Shown here: positions 56,379 through 64,000 of the stretch, one piece after another
Position numbering within the stretch: position 1 is the first letter of the stretch
Layout of the letters: every line of letters starts with the position of its first letter
From: Mesonia aestuariivivens
Lineage (GTDB): Bacteria; Bacteroidota; Bacteroidia; Flavobacteriales; Flavobacteriaceae
Direction of reading: 5' to 3'
Length of the DNA: 64,000 nucleotides
Assembly (NCBI RefSeq): GCF_019311235.1
Contig: NZ_JAHWDF010000001.1
Coordinates: 1-64,000, forward strand
Made by a program: the position numbers and the translations under genes
The notes under the pieces: generated by a model
Database searches by the model: none
Seen by the model: only the letters and a program-made list of their open reading frames with translations
What the model was told of the DNA's origin: nothing

Positions 56379-57469
56379 AATTGAAAGCTGAGTTGGACGT
56401 AAATTTCTTTATCATCTTCATTAGTTTTCTCTTTTTTATCGGTATTTAGGTTAGAAAGAGAAATTCCTAAAAGCCGCACAGAATCTTTCATCTTTTCTTG
56501 GTATAAAAGCTCCTTAGCAACCTCTAAAATCAATTCTTTGGTAGAGATAAAGTAAGATATAGTTTTGCTTCGAGTTTGTTGCGTAAAATCGCTGTATTTA
56601 ATTTTTAACGTAATGGTTTTACCGGCAACTTTACTCTTCACTAGACGTCGTTCGATCTCTTCAGCGATATGTTCTAAACGTTCGAGCATATAAATTTCAG
56701 AAGTTATATTTTCAGAAAAAGTACGTTCGGCACCTAAAGATTTTCTAATCCTATTAGGTTTCACTTCACTTAAATGAATTCCACGTACTACGTTGTAATA
56801 ATAAGAACCGCTTTTGCCAAATTTATCTGCTAAAAATTCTTCAGATTTAGTTTTTAAATCTTTTCCGGTGAAAATACCTAACTGATACATTTTTTCTGCC
56901 GTAACTTTACCAACACCGTGAAATTTTCTAATTTCTAGATTTTCGAGAAACGCTTCAACTTCATCTGGATTCACCGTTTTTTGTCCGTTAGGTTTATTGT
57001 AATCACTTGCAACTTTAGCCACAAATTTATTAATCGATATTCCTGCGGAAGCATTTAAGCCAGTTTTCTCCTTAATTTTTTGTCTAATTTCTTTTGCAAT
57101 AAGAGAGGCGCTGGGGTTATTTTTTTTATTGATTGTGACATCTAAATAAGCTTCATCTAAAGATAGCGGTTCAACTAAATCTGTATATTCTAAAAAGATG
57201 GTTCTTATGCGCTGTGAAATTTCTCGGTAACGATCAAAATTAGATTTTACAAAAATAAGATGCGGGCAAAGTTTTTTTGCCATAACTCCGCTCATCGCAC
57301 TTTTCACCCCAAACTTTCTTGCTTCATAACTGGCAGCGCTCACTACCCCACGTTTAGAACCGCCACCCACAACAATTGCCTTTCCGCGTAGTTCTGGATT
57401 ATCTAATTGCTCTACAGAGGCGTAGAAAGCGTCCATGTCGATATGGATTATTTTACGTTGCGGCTTCAC
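56375..57469 (-). CDS. dinB: DNA polymerase IV (364 aa, GTG start)
   Basis: Y-family translesion polymerase. The catalytic acids are in HIDMDAFYASVEQ and LSLDEAYLDVT. The C-terminal tail ends QLSFQF, a beta-clamp-binding-like motif. The start codon is GTG (57467-57469): no upstream ATG is in frame, and the internal ATG would remove the first catalytic Asp. A TAACTTTG -7 element sits 4 bases upstream. Confidence 0.92.
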   Translation of the reverse strand: MKPQRKIIHIDMDAFYASVEQLDNPELRGKAIVVGGGSKRGVVSAASYEARKFGVKSAMSGVMAKKLCPHLIFVKSNFDRYREISQRIRTIFLEYTDLVEPLSLDEAYLDVTINKKNNPSASLIAKEIRQKIKEKTGLNASAGISINKFVAKVASDYNKPNGQKTVNPDEVEAFLENLEIRKFHGVGKVTAEKMYQLGIFTGKDLKTKSEEFLADKFGKSGSYYYNVVRGIHLSEVKPNRIRKSLGAERTFSENITSEIYMLERLEHIAEEIERRLVKSKVAGKTITLKIKYSDFTQQTRSKTISYFISTKELILEVAKELLYQEKMKDSVRLLGISLSNLNTDKKEKTNEDDKEIYVQLSFQF

Positions 57470-57473
57470 AATA

Positions 57474-57481
57474 CAAAGTTA
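57474..57481 (-). promoter_or_regulatory. Candidate -7 element of dinB
   Basis: On the minus strand it reads TAACTTTG, a perfect TANNTTTG match, ending 4 bases before the GTG start codon. If real, the dinB mRNA would be leaderless. No -33 TTG at the expected spacing. Confidence 0.35.
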
Positions 57482-57522
57482 ACTAATCTTATTTTTTGTG
57501 AGCTATTTTATAACTTACTCTT

Positions 57523-58188
57523 ATGAAAACGAAAACAGCAATATTACTCGGCGCTACGGGACTAACCGGAAATTTATTACTTCAGCAATTACTAAAAGAT
57601 GAAGCTTTTCATAAAATCATACTTTTTTCTAGAAGTAGTGTGAACGTTCAGCATCCTAAAATTGAAGAATATTTAATTCATTTATTTGAATTGGAAAAGT
57701 ATCAGCAACACTTTCAAGCCGATGTTGTTTTTTGTGCAGTAGGGACCACTAAAAAGAAAACTCCAGATGAAAAAAACTATCGAAAAATAGATTTTGGGAT
57801 TCCAGTGAATGCAGCAAAATTAGCCAAGCAAAATCAGATTTCTAAAATGATTGTAGTTTCTGCATTGGGAGCCAATAAAGACAGTAATATTTTTTATAAC
57901 AAAACCAAAGGAGAGATGGAAGAAGGAGTTTTAGCACAACAATTAGCAGAAACTTATATTCTTCGTCCTTCTTTAATTCAGGGAAATCGTGCAGAAAAAA
58001 GAAAAATGGAATTTGTTGCCAACCAATTAATGAAAGCGGCTAGTTTTTTAATGGTGGGGCCTTTAAATAAATATAAACCCATTGAGGCAGAAACGATAGC
58101 TAAAGCGATGAGAATATTGGGTAAAGTGAATTATAAAAATTCCATTATTGAATCTGAAGAAATTAAGAGAATAGCTACTAATAATTAG
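57523..58188 (+). CDS. NAD(P)H-binding Rossmann-fold protein (221 aa)
   Basis: Short-chain dehydrogenase-like (NmrA/HTATIP2-type) protein with the nucleotide-binding motif LLGATGLTGNLLLQQLL at the N-terminus and VVSALGANKDS later. No clear catalytic YxxxK. Role unknown; 65 bases upstream of mltF. Confidence 0.78.
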   Translation: MKTKTAILLGATGLTGNLLLQQLLKDEAFHKIILFSRSSVNVQHPKIEEYLIHLFELEKYQQHFQADVVFCAVGTTKKKTPDEKNYRKIDFGIPVNAAKLAKQNQISKMIVVSALGANKDSNIFYNKTKGEMEEGVLAQQLAETYILRPSLIQGNRAEKRKMEFVANQLMKAASFLMVGPLNKYKPIEAETIAKAMRILGKVNYKNSIIESEEIKRIATNN

Positions 58189-58253
58189 TTGATATAACCT
58201 GTAAAAAGTTGATTTGTTAAGAATTTTGTATCTTACAGAAAATCAAACTTTTA

Positions 58254-59729
58254 ATGTATAGCTATAAAATTACAAATTACTTACTAGTTTTTTTAATCAT
58301 ATTTTCTCTATCAAGCTGTAAAGATAAAAGCGATTCTTTTACAGAAGGCGCTCAACTTGCTTACGAAACCAGTATGGTTTCTAAATCATTATCAGAGATA
58401 AAAGAAGATGGGAAACTCACCGTTATAACCATCTACAATTCTACCAGTTACTTTTTATACCGCGGAAAACCAATGGGTTTTGAGTATGAATTGGTTAAAA
58501 AACTCGCCGATCATTTAAACTTAGAGCTTAATATTAAGGTGGCCGAAGATATCGATCATTTATTTGATATGTTAAATGCTGGTGAAGGAGATTTAATAGC
58601 CTTTGGACTTTCGGTGACTGAAGATCGAAAAAAGCTAGTCAATTTTACCGAATATCACTACCTCACGCATCAAGTGTTGGTACAGCGTCGTCCTGATAAT
58701 TGGCGAAAACTCCCGATGTATAAAATTAAAAAGCAAACGATAAACGACCCGATTGAGATGATTGGGAAAAAAATACACGTGCGTAAAAATTCATCGTATT
58801 TTGAACGATTAGAAAATTTAGAGGATGAAATTGGCGGGCAGATAGATATTCAATTAGTGCCGGGCAATAAAACCACCGAAGACATTATTAAAATGGTTGT
58901 GAAAGGCGAAATAGATTATACGATCGCCGATTATAATATTGCTGCCATTAACCAAACCTACAACCCAATTTTAGACATAGATACCGAAATTAGTTTTTCT
59001 CAGCGCATTGCTTGGGCAGTTCGTAAAAATTCACCAGAGCTGCTAGCCGAAATAAATTCGTGGCTTAAGAAAACCAAAAAGGAAGATTTCTACTATGTGG
59101 TTTATAATAAGTACTTCAAAAATAAAAAGTCATATAGACGCCGAATTAAAAGTCAATTTTATAGTAAGAATGAAGGTAAAATAAGTCAGTACGATGCTAT
59201 TGTAAAAAACAACGTAGAAAAATTAGGTTGGGATTGGCGTTTGCTAAGCTCTCAAATTTTTCAGGAATCTAGATTTAAACCCAACGAAAATTCTTGGGCA
59301 GGGGCAGGAGGTCTAATGCAGATTATGCCAGCAACAGCGCAAGATTTAGGAATTGCAGATATTACGAATCCTTCCGAAAATATACGTGGTGGGACAAAAT
59401 ATTTAAAGCAACTTCGCGAAAATTTCACCAAGGTAGAAGACAGTATTCAGAAAATAAAATTTACACTCGCAGCTTACAACTGTGGGTTAGGTCACGTTCG
59501 AGATGCACAGCGATTAGCCAAAGCTTTTGATGAAGATCCTTATGTATGGGACGATAATGTAGAAGATTATATGCTGAAGTTAAGCTCGCGCGAATTTTTT
59601 AGCAGACCAGAAGTGAAATATGGTTTTGTAAGAGGTCGTGAGCCTTTTTTATATGTAAAGGAAATTTTCTTGCGCTACGAGCATTACAAAAAATTAATTC
59701 CGTTTGAAACTCCCAAAGACGGAATCTAA
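58254..59729 (+). CDS. mltF: MltF-like membrane-bound lytic transglycosylase (491 aa)
   Basis: Lipoprotein that cleaves peptidoglycan glycan strands. The lipobox SLSSC puts the lipidated Cys at residue 22. The first half (about 45-285) is a solute-binding-protein (SBP_bac_3)-like domain, and the second (about 320-460) is a lysozyme-like SLT domain with the catalytic Glu338 in FQESRF, followed by GAGGLMQIMPAT and AAYNCGLGHV. The order SBP then SLT is that of MltF. Confidence 0.9.
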   Translation: MYSYKITNYLLVFLIIFSLSSCKDKSDSFTEGAQLAYETSMVSKSLSEIKEDGKLTVITIYNSTSYFLYRGKPMGFEYELVKKLADHLNLELNIKVAEDIDHLFDMLNAGEGDLIAFGLSVTEDRKKLVNFTEYHYLTHQVLVQRRPDNWRKLPMYKIKKQTINDPIEMIGKKIHVRKNSSYFERLENLEDEIGGQIDIQLVPGNKTTEDIIKMVVKGEIDYTIADYNIAAINQTYNPILDIDTEISFSQRIAWAVRKNSPELLAEINSWLKKTKKEDFYYVVYNKYFKNKKSYRRRIKSQFYSKNEGKISQYDAIVKNNVEKLGWDWRLLSSQIFQESRFKPNENSWAGAGGLMQIMPATAQDLGIADITNPSENIRGGTKYLKQLRENFTKVEDSIQKIKFTLAAYNCGLGHVRDAQRLAKAFDEDPYVWDDNVEDYMLKLSSREFFSRPEVKYGFVRGREPFLYVKEIFLRYEHYKKLIPFETPKDGI

Positions 59730-59826
59730 AGTAGCTTCAAATTAACTAGAATTTAACTTTCTATAGTATTCTTTTTCGTTGTTGCTTAATAGTTTTAGTG
59801 AATTATTCATCTACAAAATTTAGAAT

Positions 59827-60957
59827 ATGGCTAACCGAAGAAATTTCATTCAAAAAACAATATTAGGGTCTGCTGGCATTATGGCGGCTCCGTCTATTTT
59901 AAATGCTTCAAATACATCGACAGGAATCCCTGCGGCAAAAATTAAAAATAATCATTTACGCGAAAAATTTAAACCCGAATGGAAGTTCGGAATCGGTGGA
60001 GTTGCTGCTGGTAACGGATTTCACGTAAATTCAGATGAACAAATTCGAAATGCAATGGATGCGGCTTGGGAAAATGGAGTACGTTATTTTGATACTTCAC
60101 CTTGGTACGGTTTAGGGATTAGCGAGCGCAGAATGGGAAGTTATCTTTTCAATAAAAAAAGAGAAGATTTTGTGTTATCTACCAAAGTAGGTCGACTCTT
60201 AAAACCAGATCCAAATTTTAGTATGCCTGATGGTTTATGGAAAGGCAAGTTAAATATGAATTATAAATACGATTACTCGGCTGAAGGAGCTAGAAAATCG
60301 GTAGAAGATAGTTTGCACCGCTTAGGTTTGGCTTATTTAGATATTGTTTTTATTCACGATTTATCGCCCGATAATCCAGATTTTTCTAGAAGCGATTACG
60401 AAAAATATTTTGATCAGGCTAAAAATGGCGCAATGCCAGAGCTTACTAAAATGCGAGAAGAAGGTTTAATTAAAGCTTGGGGACTGGGTGTAAATACTAC
60501 TGAACCTATTTTAGAAACCATAAAGGTTGCCGATCCAGATATATTTTTATCGGCTAAGCAATATTCACTTATCTATCACGAAGATGATTTAAATAATGTC
60601 TTTCCAGTTTGTGAAAAAGAAGGAATTAGCTTAGTAATTGGCGCTCCGTATAATTCTGGGTTTTTAGCAGGGAAAGATCGTTTTGATTATAGTAAAGATA
60701 TTCCTGAAAAATACGCAGTAAAAAGAGATCAGTTGCAAAAAGTAGCCGATAAACATCAAGTAGATTTAGCTACGGCAGCACTTCAGTTTTGTGCTGCGCC
60801 AGATGTAGTTTCAAGTGTAATACCAGGGGCAAGTAATGCTGAACAATCTTCAGCGAATGCAAAATCGATGAATGTGAAAATTCCGAAAGCATTTTGGGCA
60901 GAATTAAAATCTGAAGGTTTAATTGCCCAGAACGCACCAGAACCCAAAATAAAGTAG
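59827..60957 (+). CDS. Exported aldo/keto reductase with Tat-like signal (376 aa)
   Basis: The N-terminus MANRRNFIQKTILGSAG has the RRxF twin-arginine motif followed by a hydrophobic segment, so export with bound NADP in folded form is predicted. The barrel has VRYFDTSPWYGLGISERRMG (catalytic Asp/Tyr), LSTKVGRLL, VFIHDLS and a late ASNAEQ region. Substrate unknown. It is separated from ohr by a terminator. Confidence 0.85.
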   Translation: MANRRNFIQKTILGSAGIMAAPSILNASNTSTGIPAAKIKNNHLREKFKPEWKFGIGGVAAGNGFHVNSDEQIRNAMDAAWENGVRYFDTSPWYGLGISERRMGSYLFNKKREDFVLSTKVGRLLKPDPNFSMPDGLWKGKLNMNYKYDYSAEGARKSVEDSLHRLGLAYLDIVFIHDLSPDNPDFSRSDYEKYFDQAKNGAMPELTKMREEGLIKAWGLGVNTTEPILETIKVADPDIFLSAKQYSLIYHEDDLNNVFPVCEKEGISLVIGAPYNSGFLAGKDRFDYSKDIPEKYAVKRDQLQKVADKHQVDLATAALQFCAAPDVVSSVIPGASNAEQSSANAKSMNVKIPKAFWAELKSEGLIAQNAPEPKIK

Positions 60958-60974
60958 TTTAAATAAATTTTGAG

Positions 60975-61005
60975 AGAAGCTTAACACTGAGATTAAGCTT
61001 CTTTT
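60975..61005 (+). terminator. Terminator after the aldo/keto reductase gene
   Basis: 10-bp perfect stem (60975-60984 with 60993-61002), 8-base loop, then TTT. It begins 17 bases after the stop codon. Confidence 0.75.
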
Positions 61006-61007
61006 GA

Positions 61008-61036
61008 TATATTTGTATCGTACACGATTTAATCGT
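61008..61036 (+). promoter_or_regulatory. ohr promoter with OhrR operator candidate
   Basis: TATATTTG (61008-61015) is a perfect -7 match. Immediately downstream, the half-site ATCGT alternates as ATCGT (61017-61021), ACGAT (61024-61028) and ATCGT (61032-61036), so two overlapping inverted repeats share the middle arm. A MarR-type repressor bound here would block the transcription start. OhrR is encoded just downstream. Confidence 0.6.
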
Positions 61037-61058
61037 AAATGAATTAAAAAAAATAGTT

Positions 61059-61475
61059 ATGAAAACACAATATCAAACAACAGTAGAAGCAACTGGAGGA
61101 AGAAACGGACACGTAAAAAGTGAAGACGGATTTGTAGATTTTGACGTTTTAATGCCGAAAGAATTAGGCGGAAATGGAGGAGCTACCAATCCCGAGCAAT
61201 TATTTGCAGCAGGTTATGCCGCTTGTTTTGATAGCGCTTTAAATTTAGTGATGAGCAAAGCCAAAGTAAAACCCGAAAATCCAACAATAGTAAAAGCTAC
61301 CGTAGGAATTGGCCCAAATGAAGAAGGCGGATTTCAATTAGCTGTTAAACTTGCGGTAGAAATTCCCGGAGTAGAAAAGGAGAAAGCACAAGAGTTAGTA
61401 GAACAGGCACACCAAGTTTGTCCGTACTCTAACGCCACTCGCGGAAACATTGAAGTAGAATTAGAAGTGATTTAA
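61059..61475 (+). CDS. ohr: Organic hydroperoxide resistance protein
   Basis: OsmC-family thiol peroxidase that reduces organic hydroperoxides. The reactive and resolving Cys are C56 (YAACFDSALN) and C121 (VCPYSNATRGN), with the conserved Arg (GGRNG) and Glu (NPEQ) near the active site. Length 138 aa is normal. Controlled by the OhrR gene downstream, by family precedent. Confidence 0.95.
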   Translation: MKTQYQTTVEATGGRNGHVKSEDGFVDFDVLMPKELGGNGGATNPEQLFAAGYAACFDSALNLVMSKAKVKPENPTIVKATVGIGPNEEGGFQLAVKLAVEIPGVEKEKAQELVEQAHQVCPYSNATRGNIEVELEVI

Positions 61476-61501
61476 TTCATCCCAAAATTTTATAAACTAT
61501 G

Positions 61502-61538
61502 ATTCCCTTTTTGCAACTGTAGAAAGGGAATTTTTTTT
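61502..61538 (+). terminator. Terminator after ohr
   Basis: 9-bp stem (61502-61510 with 61523-61531), 12-base loop, followed by a long T-run. It separates ohr from ohrR. Confidence 0.85.
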
Positions 61539-61585
61539 ATTACTTTCATTGCTTAAAAGAGTACTGGCTTAAAAATTACTGAAGA

Positions 61586-62023
61586 ATGAGTGAGAAATAT
61601 GAAGATTTAAAACTAGAAAATCAACTTTGTTTTCCGTTGTATACGGCTTCACGTTTAGTGATTCAGCAATATCAGCCTATGCTAAAGGAATTAGATCTTA
61701 CCTATTCGCAATATTTGGTATTGATGGTGTTGTGGGAAAAAGATGAGGTAAATTTAAGTACGATAGCCGAAAAACTTCAGCTTCAATCTAATACATTAAC
61801 ACCGCTTTTAAAGCGACTTGAAAAACGCGGATTGTTGGAGCGAAAACGTTCTGAAACTGATGAGCGTAATATTATAATCACTTTAACCCAAAAAGGAAAA
61901 TCACTAAAAGATGAAGCTTGTGATGTTCCAGCTTTATTAGCCGAACACCTTCCATTATCTATAGATGAAGCCAAAGAATTATACCGATTGTTATATAAAA
62001 TGATTGGTAAAATGAGTGATTAA
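61586..62023 (+). CDS. ohrR: MarR-family peroxide-sensing repressor OhrR
   Basis: Represses ohr until Cys15 is oxidised by an organic hydroperoxide. Cys15 is in LENQLCFPLYTASRL, at the same position as in Bacillus OhrR. The winged HTH is typical (LSTIAEKLQLQSNTLTPLLKRLEKRGLLER). Length 145 aa. I see no copy of the ATCGT operator just upstream of this gene, so autoregulation is not evident. Confidence 0.93.
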   Translation: MSEKYEDLKLENQLCFPLYTASRLVIQQYQPMLKELDLTYSQYLVLMVLWEKDEVNLSTIAEKLQLQSNTLTPLLKRLEKRGLLERKRSETDERNIIITLTQKGKSLKDEACDVPALLAEHLPLSIDEAKELYRLLYKMIGKMSD

Positions 62024-62118
62024 TAAGTTGTTATTTCGTCATTCTGTGCTTAACACTAAATCGCATATTTATCTGTAAATTTTCAATTAAATATTTCTGA
62101 AGAAATTTTTAGGGTTTA

Positions 62119-63804
62119 TTATTCAGATTTTCTGCTTTTTATATTAAAACTCGGCGCTTCATAATCTTCAGGTAAGTAATCTTTCGGAATGGTGCTCATA
62201 TTTCCATCACGTTGGGCACGGTAGTGTGGCGATAAAATTTCAATATCCATTTCATTACAACAATCTTGAATATTTTGATGCAAATCTGAATAAATTAGCG
62301 CTTGTTTATTAGCGTGTTTGGTATAAGCATTCAGTTGGTAAGACACATAAAAATCATCTAAACTGGTTTGTAGCACAAAAGGTTGAGGTTTTTTTTCGAT
62401 TAAATTAGTACGTAAAGCGGCTTCAACTAAAGCTGCATAAACTGTTTTATACGGAAGGTCATAACCTAAGGTCACTGTGGTATTAATAATTAAACCTTCA
62501 CCTTTATCTTTGGTAAACGTGGAATAATTTACCGTGTTTCCACTCAAAACTGCAGAATTGGGAATGGTGATTTCTTCATTTTTTATGGTTTTAAGTCGGG
62601 TAACTAGAAGTGTTTTTTCGATTACATTTCCAGTAGTATCTCCAATATTAATACGATCACCAATTTTAAAAGGTCGCATATAGGTAATTACCAAACCTGC
62701 GACCATATTTGCGATGGCTGAAGAAGATCCTAGCGATAATAAAACTCCTAAAAAGACAGAAACGCCTTTAAAAATGTTGGAGTCTGATCCTGGTAGTAAT
62801 GGAAAGATGAGTACAAACATAAAGGCAAATAACAAAAACCTAATAATGGTAAATGTGGGCATAGCCCAATCGGGGTGAAATCCTGATATTTCTAACTTTT
62901 CACCTTCAATTTCAGTAAAAATATATTTTACAGATTTTACAAAATAGCGCATCACAAAAATGATGACTGCAATTTTGATGAGGTTAGGGAAGTAACTCCA
63001 AATGGCTGTAAATATTTGTCCGAATGAAGAAAATATCAAATCGAAAAGATAATTAGACCAACCTTGAGTAAACTCAAATACGCTAAAAATAAGCGGAAAA
63101 AAGATATAGACAACCAGCAGAATTAAAAACCATTTTAAAACTTTCAGTAGTAATAGTATTACATTAAGTTCTTGTTCTGGTGTGATAAAAGTATAGTTAT
63201 TGTAGGTAAGACTTTTAAGCCATTTATCTTTTTTACGTTCAATAAAACGAATACTTCTCTGGTTTAAAAATCCTATTAATTTAAGCGCTAGCCATAAGCC
63301 TAAGAGTATTAATGCAACAAAGCCAATTTTTAAGAATATGTTTTTCGGGACATATTTGCTTTCAGCGATATCAAGATTTGCAGCAATTTTACCTACGTAT
63401 AAATTGGCTAACTGCTCTTTTGTTTTTTGAGTGTTAAGCGTATCTAAATTAGAAATATTAAAAAGTAATTGATTAGCATAAAACACTTCTAAATGATCAC
63501 TATCATTTAAAATTTGAAGAGAGTCTTTTGCAAATAAATTAGCATCAATGCGTTGTATTCTTCTTGATATAATTTCGGCGCGTTCTGCAGCAGATAAATC
63601 TCCTGATTTTTGATAAATTGAAAATAATTCTTCTCCCGCTTTACCAATAACAGGAAAATTTTCTTTGGGAATTAACTCGTTTTTAGTGGAAGTAGTGTCT
63701 TGTTCAAATTCATTTAAATTTGAAGCAGAAAAAGCAAAACAGCTCGTTGATAAACCAGAAAAAATTATCAATAAACCGACTGTAATTTTGTAGATAATCC
63801 CCAT
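62119..63804 (-). CDS. Mechanosensitive ion channel, MscS family (561 aa)
   Basis: The signal peptide (residues 1-25) is followed by a helical periplasmic domain (to about 150), then several transmembrane helices and the MscS pore and beta domain (about 360-470: GSSSAIANMVAGLVITYMRP, KIGDRINIGDTTGNVIE, TIPNSAVLSG), and a C-terminal cytoplasmic domain. The chain is longer than E. coli MscS (286 aa) because of the N-terminal extension, as in MscM/YbdG-like members. It would protect against hypo-osmotic shock. Confidence 0.88.
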   Translation of the reverse strand: MGIIYKITVGLLIIFSGLSTSCFAFSASNLNEFEQDTTSTKNELIPKENFPVIGKAGEELFSIYQKSGDLSAAERAEIISRRIQRIDANLFAKDSLQILNDSDHLEVFYANQLLFNISNLDTLNTQKTKEQLANLYVGKIAANLDIAESKYVPKNIFLKIGFVALILLGLWLALKLIGFLNQRSIRFIERKKDKWLKSLTYNNYTFITPEQELNVILLLLKVLKWFLILLVVYIFFPLIFSVFEFTQGWSNYLFDLIFSSFGQIFTAIWSYFPNLIKIAVIIFVMRYFVKSVKYIFTEIEGEKLEISGFHPDWAMPTFTIIRFLLFAFMFVLIFPLLPGSDSNIFKGVSVFLGVLLSLGSSSAIANMVAGLVITYMRPFKIGDRINIGDTTGNVIEKTLLVTRLKTIKNEEITIPNSAVLSGNTVNYSTFTKDKGEGLIINTTVTLGYDLPYKTVYAALVEAALRTNLIEKKPQPFVLQTSLDDFYVSYQLNAYTKHANKQALIYSDLHQNIQDCCNEMDIEILSPHYRAQRDGNMSTIPKDYLPEDYEAPSFNIKSRKSE

Positions 63805-63935
63805 AAGTATAAATTAACGTGCTGCTAACTTGATGATTTCGCACGGACTACTAAGCTAAAAATAAATATTTTAATTTTCAGAAATACTTTTAAATGCTAA
63901 GCTTATCAATAGGAAGACTGTTTTATAGAAATGAT

Positions 63936-63943
63936 TACTTTTG
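63936..63943 (+). promoter_or_regulatory. Candidate -7 element of the CYTH-domain gene
   Basis: TACTTTTG, perfect TANNTTTG match, 12 bases upstream of the start codon, with no -33 TTG. Confidence 0.35.
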
Positions 63944-63955
63944 AAAGAAAACACT

Positions 63956-64000
63956 ATGCTTGAAATCGAACGGAAATTTTTGGTACAAAACCAAGATTTT
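63956..64000 (+). CDS. CYTH-domain protein, N-terminal 15 codons only
   Basis: The ATG at 63956 opens a frame reading MLEIERKFLVQNQDF up to the window edge. The EIERKFLV motif is the N-terminal signature of CYTH (CyaB-thiamine triphosphatase) proteins, which bind triphosphates with metal ions. The rest of the gene is outside the window. Confidence 0.75.
   Translation, partial: MLEIERKFLVQNQDF

Noticed and set aside
62085-62118. Possible terminator between ohrR and the MscS-type gene
   Set aside because: Only a 6-bp AT stem with a 2-base loop is seen; I do not support a terminator there although the genes converge.

Overview
The window looks like a contiguous piece of a Flavobacteriaceae (Bacteroidota) chromosome. 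Evidence: low GC content; type IX secretion system (T9SS) signatures (a C-terminal sorting domain at 6243-10571 and a SprE/PorW-type lipoprotein at 16035-18602); an ATP synthase operon that lacks its beta and epsilon genes; Bacteroidota-restricted families (IPExxxVDY, DUF4292-like lipoprotein, AtpZ plus a companion membrane protein); and promoters that fit the Bacteroidota consensus TTG-N17-23-TANNTTTG rather than the E. coli type. I saw no insertion sequence, prophage, CRISPR array or rRNA. One tRNA gene (tRNA-Ala, anticodon GGC) is present.

Layout. 1-10571: two large minus-strand cell-surface proteins. The first runs off the left edge and has CUB-like, PKD and lectin-like domains followed by about 15 imperfect repeats. 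The second is a T9SS type A cargo protein with fibronectin III and MAM-like domains. 10857-11909: PaaE-like flavo-iron-sulfur reductase. 12035-15926: compact operon of a PadR regulator, two paralogous membrane proteins, an ABC-2-like permease and an ATPase. 16035-24770: sprE, a bactofilin gene, atpZ, a small membrane protein and atpBEFHAG. 24913-31280: flippase, dUTPase, nucleotidyltransferase, TPR protein, DUF4292-like lipoprotein and EnvC-like protein, an envelope biogenesis block closed by a terminator shared with the tRNA. 31434-42366: minus-strand genes for a K+/H+ antiporter, a hydrolase, an AddB-like nuclease, an OmpA protein, Kbl and an AddA-like helicase-nuclease.

42538-52955: superoxide dismutase, PurF-like enzyme, PfkB kinase, OmpW-like porin, RNase HI with hybrid-binding domain, purN, then acpP-fabF-rnc, an IPExxxVDY protein and pyruvate kinase. 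53036-62023: a peroxide-defence neighbourhood with katG divergent from oxyR, and ohr followed by ohrR, interspersed with dinB, an NAD(P)-binding protein, mltF and an exported aldo/keto reductase. 62119-63804 encodes an MscS-type channel. The first 15 codons of a CYTH-domain protein reach the right edge.

The genes are mostly housekeeping and envelope genes. Points that deserve attention are the two adhesin-like proteins, the PadR/ABC operon with its duplicated HAAS-like proteins, the lipoprotein form of KatG, the apparently leaderless oxyR, the compact ohr operator, and the AddB-like nuclease without its iron-sulfur cysteines. All calls are made by reading the sequence; no database search was run.
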